DNA from: Pseudomonas shirazensis
Lineage (GTDB): Bacteria > Pseudomonadota > Gammaproteobacteria > Pseudomonadales > Pseudomonadaceae
Assembly (NCBI RefSeq): GCF_014268785.2
Contig: NZ_JABWRD020000001.1
Span: 1,997,001-2,061,000, forward strand
DNA: 64,000 nt
Direction of reading: 5' to 3'
Part shown: positions 29,201 to 40,463 of the stretch, one piece after another
Layout of the letters: each line of letters begins with the position of its first letter
Position numbering within the stretch: the first letter of the stretch is position 1
The notes under the pieces: model-generated
Databases searched by the model: none
What the model was told of the DNA's origin: nothing
The model's input: only the letters and a program-made list of their open reading frames with translations
Made by a program: the position numbers and the translations under genes

Positions 29201-30913
29201 ATGCGCGTTTTTCTGTTGCTGCTGACATTCTTCATGAGCGGGCCATTGCTGGCCAATCCATTCGAGGTCAAGCCTGACTTTCTCCCGGTGGAACAGGCGT
29301 TCATGCTCACCCACGAGCGCTTGCCGTCAGGCGAACTGCGCGTGCAGTTTCAAATCAAGGACGGCTATTACCTGTACCAGAAGCGGCTGAAATTCGACGG
29401 CCTGGATGCAACGCAGCACCCGCCGCTGCCAGCGGCACTCAACCATCACGATGAATTCTTCGGTGACAGTGCGGTGTACCGCAGCGAGCTTGAGCTGCTC
29501 ATCCCGGCGACAGCCAGTGGCCAGCTGCGGCTGGGCTGGCAGGGCTGTGCCGACGCCGGCCTGTGTTACCCGCCGCAAACCACCGTTATCGACCTTGGCG
29601 GCAGCACGCCTGCTACGAGCGCAGACCAGGCGGATGACCAGGCGCTGGCAAGTGATCTGCAACAGGGCCAGTTGGCCTGGGGCCTGCTGGCATTCTTTGG
29701 CCTGGGTCTGCTGCTGGCCTTTACCCCCTGCTCGCTGCCCATGCTGCCGATCCTGGCTGGACTGGTGTTGGGCAACGGCGCCAGCGCTCGCCGCGGCTGG
29801 CTGCTGGCGGGCGTCTATGTACTGAGCATGGCTCTGGTCTACGCCGCACTGGGTGTGATCGCCGCACTGCTGGGCGCCAGCTTGCAAGCCTGGCTGCAGC
29901 AACCATGGTTGCTCGGCAGCCTGGCGGGGCTGTTCATTTTGCTGGCGCTGCCAATGTTCGGCGCCTTCGAGCTGCAATTGCCTGTCGCCGTGCGCGACCG
30001 CCTCGACCGGGCCGGCCAGGGCACCCGCGGTGGCAACCTGTACGGTGCAGCCCTGCTCGGTGCGTTGTCCGGGCTGTTGATGGGCCCATGCATGACCGCG
30101 CCGCTGGCCGGTGCACTGCTGTATATCGCGCAGAGCGGCGATGTCGTGCAAGGCGCTCTGGTGCTGTTCAGCCTTGGCCTGGGGATGGGCGTGCCACTGC
30201 TGTTGCTGGTCACCCTCGGTAACCGCTTCCTGCCGCGCCCCGGCGCCTGGATGAACCGGGTCAAGGGCCTGTTTGGCTTTGTCTTCCTGGCCATGGCCCT
30301 GTACACCCTCCGCGGCTTGCTGCCAGCGCCGCTGCTGCTGGGTCTGGCCGGCAGCTGGCTAATTGCCCTGGCCTGGGCCGCCTGGCCCGCCCTGCAACGC
30401 TTGCCGGCGCTGCGCGTGCTGCCGCTGCTCGGCGCGCTGTGGGGTGGCCTGCTGCTGGTGGGCGCCGCTGCTGGTGGCAGCGAGTTATGGCAGCCGCTGC
30501 ATCCGTTTACCGCCGGTGCGCCGAGCTCAGCGGGTAAAACCGAAGACGCCTTCATCACCGTCAGCCAGCCGCAGGACCTGCAACGCGAGCTGCAAGCCGC
30601 CAAGGCCCGTGGCCAGTGGGTGCTGGTCGACTACTATGCCGACTGGTGCGTGTCGTGCAAGGTCATGGAAAAACAGGTATTCGCCCGCGCTGATGTACAA
30701 GCCAGCCTAGCCGGCGTGCACCTGCTAAGGCTGGATGTCACCGCTGACTCGCAAGCCAGTCGCGAGTTGCTGCAACACTACAAGGTACCGGGCCCACCCA
30801 GCCTGATCTGGGTCGGCCCAGAGGGTGACGAACGCCGTCCACGGCGCATCACCGGTGAAGTCGACGCGGCGACATTCTTGCAACACTGGGCACAGACAAG
30901 GAGCCAAGGCTGA
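29201..30913 (+). CDS. dsbD: Thiol:disulfide interchange protein DsbD
   Basis: 570 residues from ATG 29201; an in-frame ATG at 29168 would add a polar leader before the signal peptide. After a signal peptide (MRVFLLLLTFFMSGPLLA), the periplasmic alpha domain has its cysteine pair in GCADAGLCYPP. Eight membrane helices follow with cysteines in FTPCSLPMLPIL and GPCMTAPLAGALL. The C-terminal thioredoxin-like gamma domain has DYYADWCVSCKVM. DsbD carries electrons from cytoplasmic thioredoxin to periplasmic thiol proteins. It is first in an operon with the next two genes, so probably serves DsbG and the TlpA-like protein. Possibly a second DsbD copy (dsbD2). Confidence 0.94.
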   Translation: MRVFLLLLTFFMSGPLLANPFEVKPDFLPVEQAFMLTHERLPSGELRVQFQIKDGYYLYQKRLKFDGLDATQHPPLPAALNHHDEFFGDSAVYRSELELLIPATASGQLRLGWQGCADAGLCYPPQTTVIDLGGSTPATSADQADDQALASDLQQGQLAWGLLAFFGLGLLLAFTPCSLPMLPILAGLVLGNGASARRGWLLAGVYVLSMALVYAALGVIAALLGASLQAWLQQPWLLGSLAGLFILLALPMFGAFELQLPVAVRDRLDRAGQGTRGGNLYGAALLGALSGLLMGPCMTAPLAGALLYIAQSGDVVQGALVLFSLGLGMGVPLLLLVTLGNRFLPRPGAWMNRVKGLFGFVFLAMALYTLRGLLPAPLLLGLAGSWLIALAWAAWPALQRLPALRVLPLLGALWGGLLLVGAAAGGSELWQPLHPFTAGAPSSAGKTEDAFITVSQPQDLQRELQAAKARGQWVLVDYYADWCVSCKVMEKQVFARADVQASLAGVHLLRLDVTADSQASRELLQHYKVPGPPSLIWVGPEGDERRPRRITGEVDAATFLQHWAQTRSQG

Positions 30914-31749
30914 TGCTGAGCGTGACCCTCGGGCCATTGACCATGGCCCTGAACCATCTGCTGATGCTGGCGGCGCTGGCGATTGCCTGCGTGGTTGGCT
31001 GGGCCGTCGCCCGACGTGGTGGCCAGAGCCCGGAGTCGGCACTATTCAACCTGTTCTTGCTGGGGGTACTGGGTGCACGCGTGACCTTCGTGCTTGCCTA
31101 CTGGCCGATGTACCGCGATGAGCTGCTGCAGATCATCGATATCCGCGATGGCGGCTTCTTGCTCTGGGGCGGCTTGCTGGCGATCGTGCTCGGCACCCTC
31201 TGGCAGGGCTGGCGCCAACCCGGGCTGCGCCGGCCGCTGGGCTGGGCGTTGGCCAGCGGCGGTGTGTTCTGGGTGCTGGCCAGCCTGGGCAGCCACCTGT
31301 ACAGCAAGGGCACCGAACTGCCGCAGCTGGCCTTGCGCACCGCCAGTGGCCAGTCGATGGCGCTGCACGACTACCGCGGCAAGCCACTTGTGATCAATAT
31401 CTGGGCGACCTGGTGCCCGCCTTGCCGGCGCGAGATGCCGGTGCTGCAACAGGCCCAGCACGAATACCCACACGTGACCTTCCTGTTCGTCAACCAAGGG
31501 GAAACCCCGGAAAACGTCAGCACCTTTCTTGCTACCACCGGCCTCAGCCTGACCCATGTGCTGTTCGACGGCGCTGGCCAACTGGCCCAACGGGTCGGTT
31601 CGATGGCCTTGCCCACCACCCTGTTCTACAGCGCCGACGGCAGGCTGGTCGGCAGCCACCTGGGCGAGCTGTCCCGGGCCAGCCTGAGCCACGCGCTGCA
31701 ATCATTCGAGCGGGACGATGTGCCCGCCTCCGCTGCAAAAGGAAATTGA
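30913..31749 (+). CDS. Membrane-anchored TlpA/ResA-like thiol-disulfide protein with Lgt-like transmembrane domain
   Basis: 278 residues; its ATG overlaps the dsbD stop (TGATG at 30911-30915). The N-terminal half (about 1-130) has about four membrane helices. It includes GARVTFVLAYW and DIRDGGFLLWGGLLA, which recall prolipoprotein diacylglyceryl transferase. The C-terminal half (about 140-265) is a thioredoxin fold with ATWCPPCRREMPVLQ (CPPC) and the cis-proline region MALPTTLFY. It is likely a periplasm-facing reductase fed by DsbD. The Lgt-like part is short for a full transferase and probably serves as an anchor or electron relay. Confidence 0.88.
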   Translation: MLSVTLGPLTMALNHLLMLAALAIACVVGWAVARRGGQSPESALFNLFLLGVLGARVTFVLAYWPMYRDELLQIIDIRDGGFLLWGGLLAIVLGTLWQGWRQPGLRRPLGWALASGGVFWVLASLGSHLYSKGTELPQLALRTASGQSMALHDYRGKPLVINIWATWCPPCRREMPVLQQAQHEYPHVTFLFVNQGETPENVSTFLATTGLSLTHVLFDGAGQLAQRVGSMALPTTLFYSADGRLVGSHLGELSRASLSHALQSFERDDVPASAAKGN

Positions 31750-31750
31750 C

Positions 31751-32509
31751 ATGCGTTTGACCGCACTCCTGCCATTGACCCTCGCTCTGCTCGCCGCGCC
31801 CTTGCTGCAGGCCGAAGAACTGCCAAAAGCCATCCAGCAACTGCAGGCCAAGGGCGCCGTGATCAAGGGCAGCTTCGCCGCTCCAGACGGTATGCGTGGC
31901 TACGCAGCCGAGTACCAGAACAACGGTATTGCCCTGTATCTCACACCAGACGGCAAGCATGTGCTGGTCGGCAGCCTGTTTGACGAGCAAGGCCAGGATC
32001 TGAGCGCTGAACCACTGGAAAAACTGGTCTATGCGCCGATGAGCAAGGCGATCTGGGCAAAGCTGGAAAAATCGGCGTGGATCGCCGACGGCAAGGCCGA
32101 TGCACCGCGCACGGTGTATCTGTTCAGCGACCCGAACTGCCCCTACTGCAACATGTTCTGGCAGCAGGCACGGCCGTGGGTCGAGTCTGGCAAGGTGCAG
32201 CTGCGGCACATCATGGTCGGCATCATTCGTGAAGACAGCCCCGGCAAATCGGCAGCCCTGCTGGCCGCCAAGGACCCGGCCAAAGCACTGCTGCAACACG
32301 AGAGCGCAGGCAAGGCCAGCACCCTCAAGGCGCTGGACAAGATCCCCGAGAACATCCAGCAACAGCTCGACAGCAACCTGGTGGTGATGGAAGAACTCGG
32401 CCTATCGGCAACCCCGGCGATCTTCTACCAGGACGCGCAAGGCCGCCTGCAAAGTCAGCAAGGCGCACCACGGCCGGACAAGCTCGGCGAAATTCTCGGC
32501 AAGCGTTGA
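31751..32509 (+). CDS. dsbG: Periplasmic disulfide isomerase DsbG
   Basis: 252 residues from ATG 31751, with AAGGA upstream, immediately after the TlpA-like gene. A signal peptide (MRLTALLPLTLALLAAPLLQA) precedes an N-terminal dimerisation region (about 22-95) and a thioredoxin-like domain. The active site is FSDPNCPYCNMFW (CPYC) and the cis-proline loop is LSATPAIFY. CPYC is the DsbG signature, compared with CGYC in DsbC. It repairs or protects cysteines in periplasmic proteins. DsbD from the same operon would keep it reduced. Converges closely on rlmM (13 bp between stops). Confidence 0.94.
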   Translation: MRLTALLPLTLALLAAPLLQAEELPKAIQQLQAKGAVIKGSFAAPDGMRGYAAEYQNNGIALYLTPDGKHVLVGSLFDEQGQDLSAEPLEKLVYAPMSKAIWAKLEKSAWIADGKADAPRTVYLFSDPNCPYCNMFWQQARPWVESGKVQLRHIMVGIIREDSPGKSAALLAAKDPAKALLQHESAGKASTLKALDKIPENIQQQLDSNLVVMEELGLSATPAIFYQDAQGRLQSQQGAPRPDKLGEILGKR

Positions 32510-32522
32510 TCCCGGCAGAGCC

Positions 32523-33599
32523 TCAGCCGCGCGTGTTGCGCGGTTTGAGGTCAAGCCGGCGCAAATGGCAGGTGACTTCTTCGCGGTCGTGATAGAGCTG
32601 CTTGCAGGCGATCGAGACCCTGACCTTGCGCTCCTTGAAGCCCGCTTCGATGCGGTCCAGCAGGCGCCGGACTTCGGCGTAGCGCTGCTTCATCGGCAAT
32701 TTGAGGTTGACCACCGCCTCACGGCACAAGCCCTCGCCCAGCCACGTCTCGATCAAGGCCGCACTGCGCGCAGGCTTTTCGACGATGTCGCAGACCATCC
32801 AGTCCACGGTGTGCTTGGGCTTCCAGGTGAAGCCATCGGCCATCAGGTGCTGCACCAGGCCGGTATCCATCAAGCTTTCGGCCATCGGCCCGTTGTCGAT
32901 CGCGGTAACCAGCATGCCGCGCTTGACCAGCTGATAGGTCCAGCCACCCGGTGAGGCACCCAGGTCGACACCGGTCATGTCATCCTGCAAACGCTCTTCC
33001 CACTGATCGCGCGGGATGAACTGATGCCACGCCTCTTCCAGCTTGAGGGTCGAACGGCTGGGCGCCTCGCGGGGGAATTTAAGGCGCGGAATACCCATCG
33101 GCCACAGCGCCGAGTTGTCTGCTTCGGCAAGGCCGACAAACACCCGTCGACCACTGATGAAGCTCAACAACAGGCGCGGCCGCTGAGCGTCTTCGACCAA
33201 CCGGCCAGCCTTCTCCAAAGCCTTGCGCAACGGCCCTTCGAACTTGCGGCAGAACGTCGACAGCTCTTTGCCGTCATTGGTATCAAGCACCTCCAGCCAC
33301 AGGCTGCCGGCGACCGGCAGTGCCGCCAGATGCTCGAGCAACACGCTGATGCGGTCGGTTTCGGGCAACTCGACAAATTCACCGCGCGCCCATTGGCGAG
33401 GGAAGATCAGTTTGTCGAAGCGCAGTTCACGCATCAGGCGCTCGGCGGCACCCGGCTCGCTGCAGACGAACTCGGCACTGGCGCTCTGCGCTTTACCTTT
33501 GGCATAGCCGGCCACCCCAAGCTGAGCGGCGTGTTCGCTGATTTCGGCGCAGACCTCGCCTTCGAAACCAGGCCGGCAATGCATGAACAGGGTATTCAT
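32523..33599 (-). CDS. rlmM: 23S rRNA C2498 2'-O-ribose methyltransferase
   Basis: 358 residues from ATG 33599. The N-terminal THUMP-like region (about 1-170) recognises RNA. The Rossmann methyltransferase domain has the SAM motif GVDLGASPGGWTYQL and the 2'-O-methyltransferase K-D-K-E elements, including DWMVCDIVEKP and VVNLKLPMK. Length matches E. coli RlmM (YgdE). It methylates C2498 of 23S rRNA before 50S assembly. Divergent from acnA. Confidence 0.95.
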   Translation of the reverse strand: MNTLFMHCRPGFEGEVCAEISEHAAQLGVAGYAKGKAQSASAEFVCSEPGAAERLMRELRFDKLIFPRQWARGEFVELPETDRISVLLEHLAALPVAGSLWLEVLDTNDGKELSTFCRKFEGPLRKALEKAGRLVEDAQRPRLLLSFISGRRVFVGLAEADNSALWPMGIPRLKFPREAPSRSTLKLEEAWHQFIPRDQWEERLQDDMTGVDLGASPGGWTYQLVKRGMLVTAIDNGPMAESLMDTGLVQHLMADGFTWKPKHTVDWMVCDIVEKPARSAALIETWLGEGLCREAVVNLKLPMKQRYAEVRRLLDRIEAGFKERKVRVSIACKQLYHDREEVTCHLRRLDLKPRNTRG

Positions 33600-33841
33600 T
33601 TGTCACTCCACATCGCTGACGGCGATCGTCAGCCTTGATCCAGCGCACAACACGCACCGGCACGGCGGCGATGATAAAGGAAGATCGGAACCAGCGACAT
33701 GCCCCGCCTGTCCAGTACAGGGTCATGGCCGCAATTTCGGCCTAACCTGACTACTCAGCCAGGTCCGTGCCGTGCGGACCTACTCAGAGCGGTGACACCG
33801 GCATTCACGAGAGGCCGGGCACCGGCGCAAAGGAGTTGGCA

Positions 33842-36583
<2,742 letters not shown>

Positions 36584-36596
36584 TCGCCATCTTACC

Positions 36597-36617
36597 AAGG
36601 GGCGCACTGCGCCCCTT
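36597..36617 (+). terminator. Hairpin after acnA
   Basis: Perfect 9-bp stem AAGGGGCGC/GCGCCCCTT with a 3-nt loop, 13 nt after the acnA stop. It is followed by CCCTC rather than T residues, so termination may be partial. Confidence 0.6.
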
Positions 36618-36646
36618 CCCTCACCCGCCGCTGGTTAAATAATCAT

Positions 36647-36673
36647 TCAATAAAACCGCAGCCATGCCGATAG
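36647..36673 (+). promoter_or_regulatory. Sigma-28 (FliA) type promoter of aer
   Basis: TCAA (36647-36650), 15 nt, GCCGATAG (36666-36673), against the consensus TAAA-N15-GCCGATAA: exact spacing and one mismatch per box. It lies 29 nt upstream of ATG 36703, which supports that start over earlier in-frame ATGs at 36664 and 36676. Confidence 0.65.
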
Positions 36674-36702
36674 CCATGGAAAGCCTTGCGGACCGAGCAG
36701 CC

Positions 36703-38268
36703 ATGCGTAACAACCAGCCGATTACCCAGAGAGAACGGACTTTCCCTGCCCAACAGCGGTTGATCTCCACCACCAATGCCAAGGGTGTGATCAGTTACTG
36801 TAACGATGCCTTCGTCGAAATCAGCGGTTTCTCACGCGAGGAATTGATCGGCGCTGCGCATAATCTGGTCCGCCCCCCCGATGTCCCCGCAGCAGTGTTT
36901 GCCCACATGTGGCAGACCCTCAAGCAAGGCCTGCCGTGGATGGGTATCGTCAAGAACCGCTGCAAGAGCGGCGATCATTACTGGGTCAACGCCTACGTAA
37001 CACCGATTTTCGACAACAACCAGGTAGTCGGTTACGAATCGGTGCGGGTCAAACCTACCGCTGAACAGATTCGCCGTGCCGAAGGCCTGTACCAGCGCCT
37101 CAATCAGGGCAAGTCGGCGATCCCCCGCCGCGACCGCTGGCTGCCGGTGCTGCAGGACTGGCTGCCGTTCATTCTGGTCAGTCAGGTCGGTTTCCTGATC
37201 GGCAACTGGCTGGGCCATTCCTGGGGCTTCGCCCTCGCTGCCGGCCTGTCGGTACCGTTGGGTCTGCTCGGTTTGAGCTGGCAGCAACGCGGCCTCAAGC
37301 GCCTGCTCGGTCTGGCTGAGCAAACCACCTCCGACCCGCTGATCGCCCAGATGTACACCGACAGCCGTGGTGTACAGGCGCGTCTTGAGATGGCCATGCT
37401 CAGCCAGGACGCGCGGATGAAGACCTGCCTTACCCGCTTGCAGGACAGCGCCGAACACCTGAGCGATCAGGCGCGTCAGTCCGATGTCCTGGCTCACCAG
37501 AGCTCATCGGGCCTGGAACGCCAGCGCGTGGAAACCGAGCAGGTCGCAGCTGCCGTCAACCAGATGGCCGCGACCACCCAGGAAGTTGCCAACCACGTGC
37601 AGCGCACTGCCGATGCCACCCAGGAAGCCAATCGCCTGACCAGCCAAGGCCGGCAGATCGCCGGGGAAACCCGGGATGCAATTGCTCGCTTGTCTACCGC
37701 CGTCGGCGAAACCGGGCAAACCGTGACCCAACTGGCCAAGGACAGCGACGAGATCGGCGGCGTGGTCGATGTGATCAAAGGCATTGCCGATCAGACCAAC
37801 CTGCTGGCCTTGAACGCTGCCATCGAAGCCGCCCGCGCCGGCGAAATGGGCCGCGGTTTTGCCGTGGTGGCTGACGAAGTGCGTCAGCTGGCGCAACGCA
37901 CCGCCGAATCCACCGGGCAGATCCACGGCCTGATTGCCAAGCTGCAACAGACGGCAAGCAGCGCCGTGTTGACCATGGAAAGTGGCCATCGCCAGGCGCA
38001 GGAAGGCGTTGCCCGGGTTATGGAAGCGGACCAGGCGCTGATCGGCATTAGCGAAGCGGTGGCCAACATCACCGACATGGCGACCCAGATCGCAGCGGCA
38101 ACCGAAGAGCAAACCGCCGTGGCTGACGAAATCAGCCGCAACATCAGCACCATTGCCAGCCTTGCTGACGAAACCGCCGAACAAGCACAGCACTCGGCTT
38201 TGCTCAGCGAAGAGCTGACCAGCACGGCGGGGACTCAGTACTCACTGGTGGAGCGCTTCAACCGTTGA
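36703..38268 (+). CDS. aer: Aerotaxis receptor Aer (PAS domain plus chemoreceptor signalling domain)
   Basis: 521 residues from ATG 36703. The N-terminal PAS domain (about 10-120) has [32 protein letters not shown] and YWVNAYVTP, the FAD-binding Aer type. A central hydrophobic segment (about 155-195, [16 protein letters not shown] and [15 protein letters not shown]) anchors it without a periplasmic domain. The signalling domain carries [20 protein letters not shown]. It senses cell redox or respiration and signals to CheA for movement to oxygen. A sigma-28-type promoter and the neighbouring acnA gene match the conserved Pseudomonas arrangement. Confidence 0.95.
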   Translation: MRNNQPITQRERTFPAQQRLISTTNAKGVISYCNDAFVEISGFSREELIGAAHNLVRPPDVPAAVFAHMWQTLKQGLPWMGIVKNRCKSGDHYWVNAYVTPIFDNNQVVGYESVRVKPTAEQIRRAEGLYQRLNQGKSAIPRRDRWLPVLQDWLPFILVSQVGFLIGNWLGHSWGFALAAGLSVPLGLLGLSWQQRGLKRLLGLAEQTTSDPLIAQMYTDSRGVQARLEMAMLSQDARMKTCLTRLQDSAEHLSDQARQSDVLAHQSSSGLERQRVETEQVAAAVNQMAATTQEVANHVQRTADATQEANRLTSQGRQIAGETRDAIARLSTAVGETGQTVTQLAKDSDEIGGVVDVIKGIADQTNLLALNAAIEAARAGEMGRGFAVVADEVRQLAQRTAESTGQIHGLIAKLQQTASSAVLTMESGHRQAQEGVARVMEADQALIGISEAVANITDMATQIAAATEEQTAVADEISRNISTIASLADETAEQAQHSALLSEELTSTAGTQYSLVERFNR

Positions 38269-38280
38269 TGTGCTGACGGA

Positions 38281-38312
38281 GCCGTTATCGCTGGGGAACC
38301 TGCGATGACGGC
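38281..38312. terminator. Hairpin between convergent aer and pseudouridine synthase genes
   Basis: GCCGTTATCGC (38281-38291) pairs with GCGATGACGGC (38302-38312), 11 bp with one G-U pair and a 10-nt loop. It sits just after the aer stop and four bases before the opposing stop. No T tract. Confidence 0.55.
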
Positions 38313-38315
38313 CGT

Positions 38316-39200
38316 TTACCAGTCCAGCGCCAGCCGAGTTTCGAAACAGCGCTCGCTGCCGTCCAGCGGATCGGCAAAGCGCAGACTCTGCGCCAATAAT
38401 TTCAAGGGCCGCTGATAGTCATCCTCGACCGCCTGCAGTTGCGGGTAAAACGGGTCGTTGCAGATGCCCGCCCCCAACGCGGCCATGTGCACGCGCAACT
38501 GGTGTGTCTTGCCGGTTACCGGCGACAGGCCATAGCGCCAGCAATCACCATTTTTCTCGATCACATGCGCCAGCGTCTCGCTGTTCTCTGCGCCGGGGAC
38601 CTCGTGCATGCGGAAAAACGGTTCGCCGTGCACCAGCCTGCTGCGTCGCACCAGCGGAAAGGCGAGTTCAGGCAGTGCAGCGGCAATCGCCTGATACTGC
38701 TTGTCGATACGCCGTTCGGGGAACAGGCGCTGATAGGCGCTGCGGGTCTCAGGGTTGGCCGAGAACATGACCAGTCCTGCCGTATGCCGGTCGATGCGAT
38801 GCAAGGGCACCAGGTGCGGGTTGCCCAGCCGGCGGATGAGCCGACGGAGCAAAGTCTGCTCAACGTATTCTCCTGTGGGTGTCACCGGCAGAAAGTGCGG
38901 CTTGTCGGCGATCACCAGATGCTCGTCCATGTGCACAATCGATTCGTGCACCGGGATCGGTTTCTCGTTGGCCACTTCACGAAAATAATGCAGGCGCATG
39001 CCGCGTCGGTAAGGCAAATCTGCGCCGATTGCACGCCCTTCAGCGTCCAGTACCCGACCACGGGCAAAACGGTCAAGCCATTGCTCGCGATCAATCGCCT
39101 TGAAGTGCTCACACAAGCAATCAAGCACCGTCTTCCACTCACCAGGCGGCAGGCATACCGTGCTGGCTTGTTGATGTGCAGGATCGAAAGGTGCGCTCAT
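38316..39200 (-). CDS. RluA-family pseudouridine synthase
   Basis: 294 residues from ATG 39200. An N-terminal S4-like/extension region (about 1-75) precedes the catalytic domain. The signature HRIDRHTAGLVMFS (HRxDxxTxG) contains the catalytic aspartate, and VTGKTHQLRVHMAALG closes the active site. It isomerises uridine to pseudouridine in rRNA or tRNA; the specific site cannot be read from the sequence. It is transcribed towards aer and ends at a shared hairpin. Confidence 0.92.
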   Translation of the reverse strand: MSAPFDPAHQQASTVCLPPGEWKTVLDCLCEHFKAIDREQWLDRFARGRVLDAEGRAIGADLPYRRGMRLHYFREVANEKPIPVHESIVHMDEHLVIADKPHFLPVTPTGEYVEQTLLRRLIRRLGNPHLVPLHRIDRHTAGLVMFSANPETRSAYQRLFPERRIDKQYQAIAAALPELAFPLVRRSRLVHGEPFFRMHEVPGAENSETLAHVIEKNGDCWRYGLSPVTGKTHQLRVHMAALGAGICNDPFYPQLQAVEDDYQRPLKLLAQSLRFADPLDGSERCFETRLALDW

Positions 39201-39250
39201 GTCAGGCTCAGGCAGTCAGTAAGCCGGCATTATCACCGATGGCCTGCGGC

Positions 39251-39556
39251 TCAGCCAGCTTCGACCGTCTCGCAGCGCACCTTTAGCCAGCGCAGTACCT
39301 GCACGGCGTCCCAGCGGCCAGGATCGTACAGCGCATAAACCAGGCCTTGATAGCCGACGACATCCAGCGGTCGGTGAAAACCGGCCCGTTGAAACAACGC
39401 CTCGACTTCAGCGAAGCAGGTATTGAAGTGGACCTTGCCAAAGGGCGTCCGGTCATCCGTGACCAGGCCCTCGAGACGCAGCTCCAGAACGGCGTCGGCT
39501 ACACGCTCGGGCGCCATCCTGTTGATGCTGTATTTCAGTTGCTCGACATTGAGCAT
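39251..39556 (-). CDS. Small protein of unknown function under LexA control
   Basis: 101 residues from ATG 39556, with GGTGAAG upstream. It is a soluble, mixed alpha/beta protein: helical MLNVEQLKYSINRMAPERVADAV, then LRLEGLVTDD, then YQGLVYALYDPGRWDAVQVLRWL. It has two cysteines and no membrane segment or signal peptide. I recognise no domain. A near-ideal LexA box overlaps its likely -10 region, so it should be induced by DNA damage. Its neighbours, a pseudouridine synthase and an M15 peptidase, do not indicate a job. Confidence 0.85.
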   Translation of the reverse strand: MLNVEQLKYSINRMAPERVADAVLELRLEGLVTDDRTPFGKVHFNTCFAEVEALFQRAGFHRPLDVVGYQGLVYALYDPGRWDAVQVLRWLKVRCETVEAG

Positions 39557-39571
39557 CGCTTCACCCTGACA

Positions 39572-39615
39572 CTGTATTTATATACAGCATACGAAGTTGT
39601 TCCGGCTTTCGTCAA
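39572..39615 (-). promoter_or_regulatory. LexA (SOS) box with overlapping sigma-70 promoter
   Basis: CTGTATTTATATACAG (39572-39587) fits the LexA consensus CTG-T-N8-A-CAG with an AT-rich centre. On the minus strand a -35 TTGACG (39610-39615) and -10 TATGCT (39586-39591) with 18-nt spacing overlap the box edge. It lies 15 nt upstream of the start codon of the 101-residue gene, an ideal place for repression. Confidence 0.85.
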
Positions 39616-39628
39616 ATGGCGGGCGTTG

Positions 39629-40060
39629 TCAGTGGACGCCCGGTAGGTAGCCGCCGCCTCGTTGAATAGTCAGTACCTGACGGCGTGGCTGCTCGGTCGA
39701 GACAGCCAGGTGGACCCAGCTGTCGAACTCGAGAATCAACTGATCGAACATGATGTCACTGTCGCGAATCCGTATTGCAACTTGGCGTGCGGGAATGTTC
39801 AAAGCCGTGAAGTCAGCCGCCAGCCCCAGTACATGAGCGCTTTGCGGTGTGCCGCCGACCTTCTGGTTGAGCGCCTGGCTACGAAAGCCGCTGGTAATCG
39901 TCAGTGGCACCTGGAGCAGACTACGCACCTGCTCGAGTACGCCGCATAACAGGCCCAGGTTCGCCAACGCGGCGGGTGGCGGCGTGTTATCCAGACCTGC
40001 AAGCGCTGCTGTGCTGGAAGCGGTCATTTCGGCTAGCGTGAAGTGGGGGGTGATGAACAT
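39629..40060 (-). CDS. Peptidase M15 (D-Ala-D-Ala carboxypeptidase/endolysin-like) protein
   Basis: 143 residues from ATG 40060 with AGAGG upstream. It is a single Peptidase_M15_3 domain: ITPHFTLAEMTAS, ITSGFRSQALNQKVGG, and zinc ligands in SAHVLGLAADF (SxHxxGxAxD) and the later WVHLAV histidine. There is no signal peptide, as in phage endolysin-type members, so it would need lysis, holin help or another route to reach peptidoglycan. It lies 72 bp upstream of the SOS-regulated gene on the same strand. No phage structural genes are present, so it is probably a resident single gene. Confidence 0.88.
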   Translation of the reverse strand: MFITPHFTLAEMTASSTAALAGLDNTPPPAALANLGLLCGVLEQVRSLLQVPLTITSGFRSQALNQKVGGTPQSAHVLGLAADFTALNIPARQVAIRIRDSDIMFDQLILEFDSWVHLAVSTEQPRRQVLTIQRGGGYLPGVH

Positions 40061-40170
40061 CACGGACCTCTGCGTGGCTGATGGCAAGGCTCGCTCATGG
40101 CGGGCCAGGGCCGATCATCTGTCACCACACAGGTTTGCACACGAGGGACGCGCCGCCGCTGGTGCGATCA

Positions 40171-40407
40171 TTACCTGAGGAAAGCCACCACCTGTTCGCT
40201 ATCGAACGGCCAGTGCAACTCATCGCCTGAATCGCACCGACGCAGCACCGGGATAATCAATCCATAGCGCTCGAACAAGGCCTGCTGCTCGCTGATATCG
40301 ACCAACTCCACCAGCAGGCCGCGCTCGACGAATGGCATCAGCACGGCTTCGGCGACTTCGCACAGGTGGCACCCAAGGGTGCCCAGCAGTTGGCATTCCG
40401 GAAGCAT
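40171..40407 (-). CDS. Glutaredoxin-like protein (DUF836)
   Basis: 78 residues from ATG 40407 with CAGG upstream; a GTG five codons earlier is possible. It is a short thioredoxin fold with CxxC in LGTLGCHLCEVAEAVL, a central strand LLVELVDIS, and the cis-proline region LIIPVLRRCDSGDEL. The family consists of small glutaredoxin-like proteins of unclear partner. Its function is probably cytoplasmic thiol redox exchange. It is 56 bp downstream of the ammonium transporter gene on the same strand and may be cotranscribed. Confidence 0.85.
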   Translation of the reverse strand: MLPECQLLGTLGCHLCEVAEAVLMPFVERGLLVELVDISEQQALFERYGLIIPVLRRCDSGDELHWPFDSEQVVAFLR

Positions 40408-40463
40408 GGCGGGCCTGCGCACAATGGGGAGGTGGACTTATTGTAAAGTCCCGCCCGCACGCG

